From: Bathynomus jamesi
Taxonomy: Eukaryota; Arthropoda; Malacostraca; Isopoda; Cirolanidae
Direction: 5' to 3'
Length of the DNA stretch: 64,000 bases
NCBI GenBank assembly: GCA_023014485.1
Contig: JAJOZX010000922.1
Location: 625,001-689,000 of the forward strand
Part shown: positions 1-12,331 of the stretch, piece by piece
Layout of the letters: every line of letters starts with the position of its first letter
Numbering within the stretch: the stretch's first letter is position 1
Translations under genes and position numbers: made by a program
The notes under the pieces: generated by a model
Database searches by the model: none
The model's input: only the letters and a program-made list of their open reading frames with translations
What the model was told of the DNA's origin: nothing

Positions 1-282
1 ATTATAGACATAAATACAGTCTTAGAATCGGCGGCCCTAATTCAGCTTTGCATTAGCATAGGACTCTTTCAGATCATTCACTCGATATTAATAATTCGGC
101 TCTTTAGTTACGCATAAACGATAAAACCATGAGGAAATTGACCGAACCCTTTTTAATTGAAAATATTGATAATTTCAATAATGATAAAAGTAATTTTTAC
201 GTCGATCCACTTTTAAACAAGATTTTAGCTCGAGATACTTTTTTTTTTTTTTAATCTTTCCTTTCACCTTTTCAATAACGGC
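1..282. other. AT-rich sequence, nothing recognised
   Basis: No reading frame, repeat or structured RNA stands out on either strand. A short poly-T run lies near 240-252. Confidence 0.6.
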
Positions 283-455
283 AAAGATCATGTGACGCGT
301 GGAACCTTCAGCCTTCCGTGGAATCCGAACCACGGGTGGCTACATCATTTGAATGCGGAGGACAGTTATCCATCCAATTAGTAAACATACTCAGAATCGC
401 CTAAACTAGCTGATTTAACAGGAAGCGGGTTGAGACGTGGCAACGACGCATTGTC
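283..455 (-). mobile_element. SINE with 5S rRNA-derived head
   Basis: Read on the minus strand, this has a 5S rRNA-like head: an A-box-like stretch and a degraded C-box around the TTGGATGG-type motif. It is followed by a tRNA-B-box-like GGTTCGGATTCCACG and the tail phrase ending near the ATGACC motif. The same order occurs at 22347-22551, 24001-24210, 33308-33475 and 56840-57000. This copy is diverged, and no target duplication could be fixed. Confidence 0.72.
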
Positions 456-739
456 TTTAGTTACAACTACGTTTTCTGGTTCATAAAGGGTTTATCAAAT
501 GTTTGCGATTCGAATAACATCTACTAAATAGATGTTAAGATGATGTTATTTTGTGTGACCTTAAAGGTATTACATCTTCACAGAAGATAGACGTTGTATT
601 TCATTCTGATTTGCTTTCAGAATGCCGTCTGAAAGGGGTTCTTTTTGACGAATGGAAAACGATATGTACGAGATACTTCAACGTGTATCACATTGACATC
701 CTTAAAGAGAATTAACAAATATTTGATAGAGAGGTTCTT

Positions 740-940
740 ATCACACACACACACACACGGTCGTATGACGGAGGGGACCTACAGCTTTTCGTGGGATCGA
801 GGGATTCGATCCACTACCCAACCAAAGACTCAGAGAAGCACTTCAATTATTGAATTCTTAAGTCCGAGCCCACATTCAAAACCAGGAGTCTCATTAACAG
901 CCCGGTGCTTTACCAACGTAGGCTACCTTCATGGATGATA
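740..940 (-). mobile_element. SINE with tRNA-like head and the shared tail
   Basis: On the minus strand a tRNA-like head is visible, with an A-box-like TAGCCTACGTTGGTAAAGC and a degraded B-box. It is followed by the same body found in the 5S-headed SINEs (GAATCCCTCGATCCCACG, then AGCTGTAGGTCCCCTCCGTC). It ends in a (GT)n tail seen on the plus strand as (CA)n at about 741-757. The head differs from the 5S-headed family but the tail is the same, so this is a head-swapped relative. Confidence 0.68.
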
Positions 941-1955
941 ATTAACTTGCATGTTATTTTTCATTTTCCGCCCACTGATGTATAAAAAATTAAACTTTTT
1001 AACAGGTAAATGATTGTTAGAGTTCATACAGAAGGCAAGTCGCTTTAAAGTTTAATCATTTATATTTTTTCAAACTTTCTTTTTAATATTAAGAAATAGA
1101 TATCTTAAAGTTCTCTATAATTTTACGTCAGAAAGGGATCATGTTTTAATATCATAATATTGCGTATAATTATTTTTATCATTATAAATTTATTAATGGC
1201 TATGTAGTAAATTCAGTTCTTCCTGTCATTAACTAAAAAATTATAAGTAATAAATGACTTGATTACGTATCTATAATGCTTATATTTTAGTTTATCAATA
1301 CCGAAAATTGACTATAATTTGAAAGTTAATAATATCGTTCCGAGTAAATCAATAGAAATTTTTCCTTTAATATTTTGTCGAATCACAATTCCCGGTTTTT
1401 TGTTTCTGCAACAAAGCTTGCATCAACGTTGTAACTTAGGATCATATATTTCTCTAAGTAACTGTAATTTCTCATGTTAACTTTGGTACCTCGCTATACC
1501 ACTGGCTCGATTTATAGGACCAGAGCGGACACTGAAATTGGTCAGCAAAAATCACGACTTCAAAACACGCGAGTCCCTCTTCAAAAAAAGATTTTCTTTG
1601 AAAAATGTTTCTTCATTGGCTAATGCCGTCGAACGACTTTTTTTGAAATAAATGAAAGAAAAAAAATGATATAAAAAGAGAGAAAAAAAAATAATACTAA
1701 GGCGAGGCAAAGGTATTTAAAAGAAGCGCAATTTTCCTCTTTAAATCTTAGTTATAAAAGCAATTAAAAACAAATGATTTTGTATATTAAGAAAAAATAT
1801 ATATAAAAATTACCATGTACGTTAGGACACCCTTCCATCGTCTCAAAACACTAATAAAAGCCTTAGAGAGAAGCTTACATGTTTTAATTGCATAATACAT
1901 AATACAAAGTTAATTTAACAAATAAAAAAAGAAAGGAAAACCAGGAAAGAGAGAA

Positions 1956-1987
<32 letters not shown>

Positions 1988-2265
1988 CTAAAAATTTAGT
2001 TTTTTTATTATTTTATTTTATCTTTTTTCCCTTGAACAGTCATTACCTCCGTTTTCTAAATGAGGTCATTAAGGGTACACTCGCCTATATTTATGATGGC
2101 TTTTCTAAAAGACGAGAGAGCAGAGCGCGTGCATTCTAAGTGAAAAATGTGAAAATAATTTAGAAAACCAAATTAAGGAACTTCGTAGCTTTGTTTAAAA
2201 CGGTCCTTTTTCGTTTCTTTAATTTACTTAATATTTATTTAGTTAATTATATATATATATAAACC
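941..2265. other. AT-rich stretch with one (GA)n microsatellite
   Basis: No convincing gene. A (GA)n run lies at about 1950-1985 and short A/T homopolymers are frequent. A (TA)n run near 2249-2261 borders the LINE fragment that follows. Confidence 0.6.
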
Positions 2266-2935
2266 TGGTAAAAGTTCCGTGCGTCGGTCTCTCTTCACAC
2301 AAAAGTCAAACTGTTGGTCCTATATCTAGGCCTGGCCTGATGAAGGAGCGAGTTGCTTTCTTGCGATCTCCATCGCGAACAGCCAGGCACACCCGGCTCA
2401 TCTGGTACTGTCCTGAGCCAGGCATTTAGTCATCTTTTGAAGATTTCAACTTGACTCCTGTGATGTTCCTGAGGTCCTTTGGAAGTTGATTAATTAAAAA
2501 ATCTTGGCCCCACGACAATCAAGTTATTTTCCTTCAGTGTTGAGGGTGTCCCTTGTCGGGCCTTTAGTTTGGGAACCCTAAACATTCTACCTCTCTTATT
2601 TTCCAATGTTGTTTTAATGTTACAGTAATTGGGTCTAGTTTGAGGTTTGATACCAATTTTTCGATCATTTTCCATATGTAAATTATGGTGTATTTTTCTT
2701 TCTTCTTTCCAGTGAATTCGGATTTAATTTATGTAGTCTTTTTCTCAGTAGTTGAGTTCTTTGCAACCATTAATCTTAGCTGTGAAATTCCTCTGGACTA
2801 CTACTTGTTTATTAATTATTTCTTTTTTGTATGGGGACGTCATGACTGAGCAGTATTCAAGTTTTGGTATGATCAGTGTTTTCAGCAGAGGAATCATTAC
2901 CTTCTTGTCCCTCTTTTTGAAGGTTCTCAGTAGCT
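2266..2935 (-). pseudogene. LINE reverse transcriptase, C-terminal fragment
   Basis: Read on the minus strand from about 2935 to 2266, the translation runs through typical features of the C-terminal end of a non-LTR retrotransposon ORF2. It includes a stretch like IPKLEYCSVM (the conserved LVRPxLEY region) and then LRKLKLYSLERRK. It ends in a tail like FLINQLPKDL and a TVPDEP-type segment. Several stops and at least one frameshift interrupt it; an open 61-codon piece lies at 2490-2675. The 5' side is cut off at the (TA)n next to the mariner at 2953. This is a different LINE family from those at 11.3, 24.6 and 61.4 kb, judging by its ending. It is an inactive remnant. Confidence 0.7.
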
Positions 2936-2952
2936 ATATATATATATATATA

Positions 2953-3347
2953 CAGGGTGTCCCGTAAGTCTGGACCCATAGGGAAAAATAATAAAATTAC
3001 AAAATAGTCCAAAAATTTATTACATAATCTGTTCAAAGTGTCCGCCGTTGTGTCGCACACATAGTTGAAGACGCAATCTCCACTGCGACAGCACTTTCTG
3101 AATCACAGTCGCAGAAATTTCTTGACACGCCTCCACAATGCGTGCTTTAAGGTGGAAAATGTTTTGAAGTTTGACCTCGTACACTTTGGCTTTCAAGTGG
3201 CCCCACAAATAAACTCCAGCGGAGTAAGATCATAATAAAAAAAATAAAAATAATAATAAAAATAATAAAAAAATATATATAAATAAATTTTTGGCCTATT
3301 TTGTAATTTTATTATTTTTCCCTATGGGTCCAGACTTACGGGACACC

Positions 3348-3350
<3 letters not shown>
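2953..3350 (-). mobile_element. Internally deleted mariner (DD41D-type)
   Basis: About 55-bp inverted repeats begin CAGGGTGTCCCGTAAGT at the left and mirror it at the right end, with TA on both sides embedded in (TA)n. Only the C-terminal part of a transposase survives, on the minus strand at 3020-3208: MWGHLKAKVYEV at its start and NGGHFEQIM at its end. These match the C-terminus of the DD41D transposases elsewhere in the window. The catalytic region is gone, so this is a non-autonomous deletion derivative of 398 bp. Confidence 0.88.
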
Positions 3351-3395
<45 letters not shown>

Positions 3396-4393
3396 ATAAA
3401 CTGCACCAACTAAGTCTTAATGAGAGACTTTTTTCCTCGGGCCTATTTTAAGTTGTTATCAAGAAACAACAAAAAAAACTAATGAGGTACATTAAAATAA
3501 ACGTGTCTTACGCGACAAAATACAACAGATCGCATTGTATTGCGTACTCATATGGCAAAAACGCATGAAATAAAGTACAGTTACATTAAAATATACATAG
3601 CACTACATTAAAAAAACATGAAATACCCACTCTGTCGTCACAGACCCTCTCACTCTTTCGTCGTCCCCCAGCTTTGGTGGGCCGAGTTCATTGTACGATT
3701 TGTCGAGGGAAAAGAAGGAAGAGATAAGGAAATTGAATAAATCAAATTGGAAAAAGGGTTTGAAGATGAAAATTAATTGTTAATTGTTCTTAAGACAAAT
3801 GAACGCCCTTCCCATAATTTCAAAACAATTACTGCAATACAGAATAAAATATAAGTATTGTATTTATAATTAACATTTATTAATATTTAATTAACAATAA
3901 AAGGTTCCATGTAAAAATTATAATTTTTTAAATTAATTGATCGGAAAACAAGTCTTTCATATAAGAATGTGTGTGTTTGTTGTCGTCTTCCCTACGGAAT
4001 CGAGACAATCATTAGGATACACACAGAACCCATCGCGAAATGAACGTGCGTATCACGATATTAGCAGTGTCACGGTGGCTTATCTTTATAAATGCTTTCT
4101 TTTATCATGTAAAAACGGGTTATAATTAAGGTTAGGCTAGGTTAGGTAAAGTTTGATTAGGCTTAGTTAAATTTATTAGGTTTTTTAGATTCGGTAAATG
4201 TCGCGATACAGAACTGAATATGTGAAAATGTCGCGGATTTGTAGTGTAACCAAATATGTGTGTGTGTGTGTGTGTGTAAGGGGAGATGGAGGTGGTGTTT
4301 GTATTGACGTTACGTTACTCTAAATATTACTGTTAAAAGGGTGAATGTATGGATGTTGATATTTAGGAAGCATAACTGATATACAGACATCAC
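3351..4393. other. Non-coding stretch with (TA)n/(GT)n tracts
   Basis: Starts with (TA)n followed by (GT)n to about 3398. A second (GT)n lies near 4256-4277. A few TTAGG-like steps occur at about 4127-4150. No gene is supported. Confidence 0.55.
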
Positions 4394-4689
4394 CAATGGT
4401 GTAGTCCGGGGGTAACGCAAGGTAACGGCGTTACCCCACTGGTTTTATTTTACTTTTAGCGTTACCTATGTACTGGTTTTATTTTACTTTATATTTTTTA
4501 TATTTTTTGCTGTTTCTACTGAACATTTCTGTAATACATACTCTTTCTAACTATATTTCTTTCCTAACCCCTTCAATTTCAACGTGTTTTGGGGAATGTA
4601 CATAAAATGCTGTAGAATTTTATAGAAACGCTATATAAGAACAATTGTTGTTGTGTTACCCCACTGAAGAAATTACGACTACACCACTG
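4394..4689. mobile_element. hAT-type MITE (CARTGGTGTAGTC ends)
   Basis: Ends read CAATGGTGTAGTC at the left and, on the other strand, CAGTGGTGTAGTC at the right. The flanks are GACATCAC and GACATCGC, an 8-bp target duplication with one mismatch, as expected for hAT. It contains GTTACC-rich internal sequence but no transposase. A longer element with the same ends lies at 21014-21563. Confidence 0.78.
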
Positions 4690-5051
4690 GACATCGCGAA
4701 GTGATAACTGCGATAACTTTATTGAACGCAACCAAACATTGGTGCAGTCAACTATTTAACGCAGGAAATAGGATACTTCACTGCTACAGGATGAATAATT
4801 TAAAATTTAAAAAATAAAAAGAGTCTTTCAAGCTCCGATTAACGTTATCTAAACATTATATTTGTTCCGTTTGATTTCATAACGAAGAACATGATTTTGA
4901 AAGACATTAAAATCAATATTACGAGAATTTAACATATGCGAGGATGTACTTCTAACTTACTGACAGCTAGAAAGAAGATAGTAGTAGCGGTACCTCACTT
5001 ACATCTCTACCACTCCACTGTAACAAACTCTACACATTAAGCTGTATTTTA

Positions 5052-5400
5052 TATTGTGTCCACAATGTCTTGTCACCCCAGTGAAATACTAACTGATTTT
5101 CGTTTTTCTTTCAGACCCATTTGAAATGCGTGATAGCAGCAACTATACGATTGAACAAAGCATATTGGCTATTACCTGGCTCCATGAGCCACCACGTAAT
5201 GGCAAAACCATTGACAATATTCGTGCAGACTTCCAGAACCGACTGAATCGTGCAGCGCTTCCAAAGAGAACTGTTGAGATGGGAAAAGAAACTGTAAAAG
5301 ATAAACCAAGAACTGGAAGGCCAAGTGATAAATGGATCTGAAAGAAAAACGAAAATCAGTTAGTATTTTAATCGGGTGACAAGACATTGTGAACATCCTG
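5052..5400 (+). mobile_element. Internally deleted mariner with ~64-bp TIRs
   Basis: The inverted repeats share ACAATGTCTTGTCACCC and then AACTGATTTTCGTTTTTC, flanked by TA. Between them a 71-codon frame (5126-5341) starts MRDSSNYTIEQS and resembles the N-terminal helix-turn-helix of mariner transposases, ending in a GRPS-type segment. The catalytic domain is absent. A fragment of the same family is at 29358-29568, and the N-terminal protein at 26178-26705 is a relative. Confidence 0.82.
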
Positions 5401-6569
<1,169 letters not shown>

Positions 6570-6650
6570 CAGGGTGGTGCAAAATTAGGTATATAGTTAG
6601 CTATTTATTTTATTTATAGCTAACTGTATTCCTACTTTTGCTCGACCCTA
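6570..6650. mobile_element. 81-bp mariner-like hairpin MITE
   Basis: The ends CAGGGTGGTGCAAAATTAGG and, on the other strand, TAGGGTCGAGCAAAAGTAGG form an almost complete hairpin through TATAGTTAGCTA. TA flanks both ends. There is room for no protein. It abuts the mariner at 6655 with only TATA between them. Confidence 0.75.
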
Positions 6651-6654
6651 TATA

Positions 6655-7934
6655 TCAGGTCATCCCATAAGTAATGTCGTTTTTTAGATCGGAATTTGAA
6701 GGACAAAAAAAAACTCAACAAACTTTTTAATCTAGTATATATTTTCCATCGGAATCAATGACACTCTGCCAACGTCCTACAAGCTTTTCAATGCCATGTT
6801 TATAAAATCAGGCGGTTTTGAGGCAAAAACGTACAAAGACTGGTGTGCAGGTCATCTAAAGAAGTATACTGTTTCTCGTCAAGATAGTTTTGCAGACTCC
6901 TCAAGAGATAATAATCTGAAGGCGCAAGGTCTGGAGAATATGGAGGAAGTGGAAGTTTTTCCCACCCAAGCTCCTCAATTTTTGCAGAAGTGATCCGAAC
7001 GGTATGAGGACGTGCGTTGTCGTGGTGGAACACGATTCCTTTCCGATTAACCAAAGGTCTCTTTTCTTTTAGTGCAGTGTTCAATCGATCCAGTTGTTGA
7101 CAGTAGACTTGAGCGGTGATTGTTTGGTTGTGTGGTAAGGTTTCAAAATGTATTACACCACCTTTATCCCACCAAACACTAAGCAACACCTTCCGAGGGT
7201 GAAGATTTGGTTTTGGCTGTGGTGTCGCTGGTTCTCCGGCACAAACCCACTGTCAACGGCGCTTAACATTCTGGTACAGTATCCACTTTTCATCACCAGT
7301 CCCTAAACGGTGCAAAAACGGATCTTGGAGTTCACGGGAATGAAGAGCTGTGCTAATGTTTACCCGTACCCTCAGATTGTCGACCGACAATTCATGTGGC
7401 ACCCATTTTCCTAACTTAGGCACTTTCCCGAGTTGTTGCAAATGTCGATGGATGGTGGAGGGGGATGAATTGAGTTTCTGGTTCAATTTTTCGACAGTTG
7501 TTAAACAGTCTTCTTCAAGTGCGGCTAACAGCAGGTCATCATCAAACTCAGCCGGGCGTCCAGAGCGTGCTGCATCTGTCAAACAGCAATCACCATTCCT
7601 AAACTTTTGAAACCATCTTTGACATTTTCTCACACGCAGAATATCGTTGCCATAAACTTCCTGAATGTTTCGCGTTGCTTCAGTAGCACTATTCCCTTTT
7701 TTGAACTCGTAAAGCATTATATGCCTGATATGCTCTTCTGATACCGCCATGTTTATGAGGGGTTCACATAAAGCAAAACACACGTCTTCACTGGTCAAGG
7801 TCTGTAAAGTATGTAGCGAAACACGATAGATCTCCTCTTAGATATAACCTTCGGAAAATTTATGCTTAAACCGAGTAGGACTAGTTTAAACTTAATCTAT
7901 CGTAAAAAACGACATTACTTATGGGATGACCTGA
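6655..7934 (-). mobile_element. Near full-length mariner (DD34D), copy 1
   Basis: 1280 bp bounded by TCAGGTCATCCCATAAGTAA and its inverse, flanked by TA within (TA)n at the right. It carries a minus-strand transposase broken by a stop and a terminal frameshift. A close copy is at 35767-37043. Confidence 0.93.
6800..7798 (-). pseudogene. Mariner transposase, DD34D, with one internal stop
   Basis: A cut-and-paste transposase of the mariner family. The first part (7798 down to 7253) has the N-terminal DNA-binding region, a SGRPAEFDDDLL linker and the first catalytic aspartate in TGDEKW. A TGA stop at 7253-7255 replaces an arginine codon present in the copy at 35.9 kb. The same frame resumes and holds HHDNARPH and SPDLAPSDYYL, giving 34 residues between the second and third aspartates. 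The extreme C-terminus is shifted out of frame after the segment CTFLPQ. The protein would be about 340 residues if intact, the usual mariner size. It is inactive as it stands. Confidence 0.92.
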
Positions 7935-7962
7935 TATATATATATATATATATTATATATAT

Positions 7963-8739
7963 TAGTGATGGATCGAATAACCGCAACCGCAACCGCACTA
8001 CAACCGCACAAAAATTCACAACCGCAACCGTAACCGCAACCGCCGTTCCATAAGTGCGGTTGCGGTTGTAAAAGCTTAGTTAATTTTAATTTTAGGTTAA
8101 TTAGAAAAATTTCTTTTTTTAAAAGAAAATGATGGGTCTCCTTATGCGTGGAGCGGGAACGTTGTACGATGAGAGGCGTTGCCGCTTGAAAGGTGAAAAT
8201 GCAGCAAAAATATTATTCTTGAAATTCACACTGCCTGTCATTAAGTTTGACATCAGTTTTTCAAATGAATAATAATCCATAACTTTCCAATGGGTGGAGG
8301 CTGGGGAAAGTGGTAGGTGGGATGAACAGTGCGATGGGTCCTCGTCCCTCATCCTGGTAACACACTTAGTGCAAAATATGGTTTTAATTAATTTGACCTA
8401 TTCTTTCATAATAGCTATATAAGTTTAGAATATACTTCATTTAAATAGTATTTATTTAGTAAATACCTTATGTTGAACACAAGTTTTGCAACACACAAAT
8501 AGCGGTAGCGGTGTATTGCAAAACTTGTGTTCAACATAAGGTATTTACTAAATAAATACTATTTAGTATATATTATGTACCAAGTGTGGCTAAATCGCAC
8601 TATAGTGGCTAAATCCAGTTAATAATTACGCATTTTTCCTAGTATATGATAACCGCAACCGCAACCGCGGTTGGAAAAAATTCGACAACCGCAAACACAA
8701 CCGCAACCGCGGTTGTGAAAAACCGACCACTCGATCCAT

Positions 8740-8744
<5 letters not shown>
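7963..8744. mobile_element. Non-autonomous hAT-like element with CCGCAA repeats
   Basis: Ends carry GTGATGGATCGA in opposite orientations and both flanks are ATATATAT, consistent with an 8-bp target in (TA)n. Just inside each end are arrays of AACCGC. No transposase frame is present. A near-perfect hairpin is embedded at 8443-8565. Confidence 0.65.
8443..8565. repeat. Perfect inverted repeat (hairpin)
   Basis: Two ~49-bp arms (8443-8491 and 8516-8565) are reverse complements. They include TTATGTTGAACACAAG and its inverse around a loop of about 24 bases with a GCGGTAGCGGT core. It may be a small foldback element inserted in the surrounding hAT-like element. Confidence 0.85.
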
Positions 8745-8783
<39 letters not shown>

Positions 8784-8788
<5 letters not shown>

Positions 8789-9691
8789 CGTCCCAAAAAA
8801 ATGTATACACACTTTAAATAATTATAAAGGCAGTGTTTATTAAAATACATTTCATTTTCAAAATGTAATAGAATCTACAGACATTATTTAATTGTTTTGT
8901 CAACGCCTGTTTTCAAACTGACGTCCGTTCTGGTCCAGGCACTGCTGATAACGCGAAGCAATTGAATCGCAAACATCACGAAACATTTCGTTTGGTATTT
9001 GTGTGCATTCTCGTTCAATGGCTGCTCTCAATTCAGCGACTGTTGCAGGTTTTATAGCGTAGACTTTGTCTTTTAAGTATCCCCATAAAAAAAAGTCTAG
9101 TGGTGTGAGGTCTGGTGAACGCGGAGGGTATTCTACGAAACCCCTTCGTCCAATCCACATCCACATCGTGCCAAGTACCACTCGCAATACTCCACTCTTC
9201 GGTCCGGATCATCATCATCTTCATTAATAGCATGGACTAATCTTGGAATGTAACTTTTCCATTGACAGCGCTTCAAAATGCGTTGGACAGACGATTCTGA
9301 GATTCCTACCTCACGACTCGCTTGCCGCACAGATTTTCTTGGACTTTGGTGATACGTTCCAGTACTATTTCTTGCTTTGTGGGGCTTGTCGATGTCCGTG
9401 GTCTTCCGGAACGCTTCTTGTGGACATTCTGAACAGTTCCATCGGCTTCAAACTTATCTCTAATTCGAGTGATGGTAAGTCGCGTTGGTGGATCTGTTTG
9501 AAACTCCCTCCTAAACTGTCTTTGCACTTCAACTGCGTTTTCACACTTCCAGTAGCATTTTAGAATGAATTTCCTTTGTTCAAAGCTTAGTCTGACTGCC
9601 ATTATTAATTCTAATGGGTTTAACTTGGAAAGAAAGAAACATCAATTGAGCTATCAGCTGTTAAAGTGTGTATACATTTTTTTGGGACGCC

Positions 9692-9694
<3 letters not shown>
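8784..9694 (-). mobile_element. Internally deleted DD41D mariner
   Basis: Ends read GGGCGTCCCAAAAAAATG with TATACACACTTTAA inside, inverted at the right, in TA on both sides within long (TA)n tracts. On the minus strand the N-terminal domain (MAVRLSFEQRKFI, 9306-9602) and linker ([14 protein letters not shown], 9133-9330) are in two frames. They jump directly to [19 protein letters not shown] (8900-9187), so the middle of the catalytic domain, with the first two aspartates, is deleted. The C-terminus NGRQFENRR is intact. The same family occurs intact-length at 34673-40373. Confidence 0.88.
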
Positions 9695-9731
<37 letters not shown>

Positions 9732-9852
9732 CAACCCGCTAACAATATAACGCCTGAAACGAAAAAATATATCCAGCTTTTCCAATTACAAAAAATATTA
9801 TTTATTTATGTATACTATGTAATACATATCGTGCGCGCACGCGCGCGCACAC

Positions 9853-9905
<53 letters not shown>

Positions 9906-10142
9906 TACTCAAAGGGGAATACTGAAGTTCAGCTGGAACAGAATGTAATACGGCAAACAGAGAGAGAGAGAGAGAGAGAGAGCTACAAATAGTCTTTGAA
10001 AAAAAAAATCATTCCTGCTGCTTTTAAAGAGTTTTTAGAACAAAAATCTGTCGGAAATAAAAATTTCTTAAATTCTTTTGAAATTTTTTATATTTTTTAT
10101 TTTGTATGAGAAAATATTCAACTGGAGTTACGTATTTAGTGG

Positions 10143-10181
<39 letters not shown>

Positions 10182-10220
10182 GTTGGAGTGTACATTTACA
10201 TAAAAGCATGAGGATTATAT
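9695..10220. repeat. Microsatellite-rich spacer
   Basis: Contains (TA)n at 9695-9730, (CG)/(CA)n then (TA)n at about 9832-9905, (AG)n near 9960-9982 and (GT)n near 10146-10180. The open frames across the (GT)n are artefacts of the repeat. No gene is seen. Confidence 0.85.
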
Positions 10221-10673
10221 TAGGGCCCTGCGTAGCTTCGAGATTCGATTTGATTTCGAATCGGGAGAGAGGATTCGATTTGATTCGTTAGCTTGGGCTC
10301 CGATTCGATATTTTCGAATCTCCATTAAGTCAGAAAAACATTATCAGTGGTGATGTTTCGAAGAACACTTTCGTAAAGAAACACTTTTCTTTTTACTTAT
10401 ATTATAATTCAATCTATATACTGAGACCAATCTCTTGCGCAATAACACTTTTATCATACTTTAATACCATTGTTCCTCCTCATGATCAAATACTTAATAC
10501 ATTTTTTTTAGAAGGATTTACTTTGTCCTTTCTTCTCAGGAAGATTTAATTAGTTTTATGCGTATTACTAATTGTGTGTAGAAACACACTAATCTATATG
10601 TGTACAGGTGATTCGATTCGAATTGTTTGATTCGAGATTCGATTCGGAAAAAAATTGTGATTCGCAGGGCCCT

Positions 10674-10674
<1 letters not shown>
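10221..10674. mobile_element. hAT-type MITE (TAGGGCCCTGCG ends)
   Basis: TAGGGCCCTGCG opens the element and CGCAGGGCCCTA closes it. Flanks GATTATAT and AATTATAT form an 8-bp target duplication with one mismatch. GATTCGA-rich blocks repeat inside both ends. There is no transposase. Confidence 0.8.
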
Positions 10675-10747
<73 letters not shown>

Positions 10748-10832
10748 GGCAGGGGTCAAATAGTATTTGTATTTAAAATAGTTATTTTCCGTATTTGTAT
10801 TATATTTGTATTTGATCGTTGTATTTGTTGTA

Positions 10833-11207
10833 AAGGGTGTTTCAAAAGTCTTTACCCTTTTTCCCCCAAGGACCCTAAGGTGACCATACGTTCAACACCG
10901 GAGTGAACATAACTGTCAGAGTGTGCAGTGTGTGCACACACTTCGAGCAGCAGTTGGATGCGATCCCGGATGTCGAAGATCGAAATTCTCGTGAGACACT
11001 TGTTCGAGTATTTTCAGCGGTCCTTGAATCGATGCAAAATGACACGCAATTGTTCCGCAATCTGCTCAAATCTTTCCGAACGCGTTTGGATAAGATGCAC
11101 CAAGTTGGCGGAAAATCAATAAACATTTTATAAAGGTTTGTGTTGAATGTATGGTCACCTTAGGGTCCTTGGGGAAAAAAAAGGGTAAAGACTTTTGAAA
11201 CACCCTT
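10833..11207 (+). mobile_element. Mariner-like deletion derivative with ~65-bp TIRs
   Basis: Inverted repeats start AAGGGTGTTTCAAAAGTC and continue through CCTAAGGTGACCATAC. TA flanks both ends. The internal plus-strand frame ends FRTRLDKMHQVGG, which resembles the C-terminal tail of DD41D transposases in this window. The rest of the protein is missing. Confidence 0.8.
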
Positions 11208-11277
11208 TATTTGCTCAGATACATGCCAAATACAACACCTCAGCGAGTCAGTTGGTTGGGCCAGGAGAATAGGTTGG

Positions 11278-11281
<4 letters not shown>

Positions 11282-11313
<32 letters not shown>

Positions 11314-12170
11314 ACAAGGAGTTACAAGGACAAGAGGAAGCCTCAAAGACCTTCCGGTCCACTCTGGGAGGCTCCTGTTATGAAACAAGTTTTTTCTCTT
11401 TCAACTATTCTTGCAGTAGTAGAAAACGGGATAGAAAAGTATAAAGCTCTCCCCACCCTCCGCTCCCTCCCTACCAGAGGCAGGTACGGAAAAAGGTTAA
11501 AGAAAATACCTTGACCCTGGAAAAGTAGCCAAGGAAATTTTACAGGAAAGTGGAGAATATATAAGAAAGCTCTATAATTAGCATGCTCACAGAGACACCG
11601 TGCAAGCGAACTCCTGCAGAGTTACGTTATGTTTTAGTTTTAAACCATGAGAGTATTCAGTACTTTGTCTTGCCTCTTTTTAAACACATTTAAACTTTGG
11701 CTTGAAACAACCTCTGAGGGAAGTTGGTTCCAGATATTAACTATTTTATAGGAAAAGAAATTGCCGCAGACAGAGGTCCTAAATGTCTTTAGTTCCAGTT
11801 TAAACCCATTATTTCTTGTCGGATTGGCATTAAGTGGGAATAAGTTTCTGTAATCTACCCTGTCTATTCCACTGAGCATCTTGAAGATTTGAATAAGCTG
11901 ACCGCGCAACCTCCTCGTCTCTAAGGTAAACAGATTTAGGCGCTCCAATCTCCGTTGGTAGTTTTGCATTCTCATTGAAGGGATCAATTTTGTAGCCTTT
12001 TCTTGTACCCTTTCTAACTTTTCTATATCCTTCCTAAGGGACGGAGACCAAAACTGTGCACAGTATTCCAGTTGAGGTCTGACTAGTGAATGATAGAGAC
12101 ACATTACAGTCTCCTTGTTCCGAAACTGTCTTTTAATATAACCTAATATTTTTAAGGCCCTCTTTTTGAC
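11282..12170 (-). pseudogene. LINE reverse transcriptase C-terminus and 3' UTR
   Basis: On the minus strand, an open frame down to 11640 contains ALKILGYIKRQF, SLVRPQLEYCAQFWSP and LERVQEKATKL. This is the conserved end of CR1/L2-like non-LTR retrotransposon ORF2, followed by the segment IVNIWNQLPSEVV near its stop. The 3' UTR runs to about 11282 and ends in (GA)n. The end sequence resembles that of the LINE at 61.4 kb. The 5' truncation point at about 12170 also meets a (GA)n tract (12171-12255). The reverse transcriptase core is absent, so it is a dead 5'-truncated copy inside the hAT element. Confidence 0.85.
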
Positions 12171-12172
12171 TC

Positions 12173-12258
<86 letters not shown>

Positions 12259-12331
12259 CTTTTCTCAGCACTGTGTTCCTGAAACGGAAGATCCGCTTCA
12301 GTAATGGCAACAACGCTGTACAAAATTTCCG

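Noticed and set aside
3937..4160. Interstitial telomere (TTAGG)n
   Set aside because: Only two or three imperfect units here and at 33945-33990, too short to call a telomeric array.
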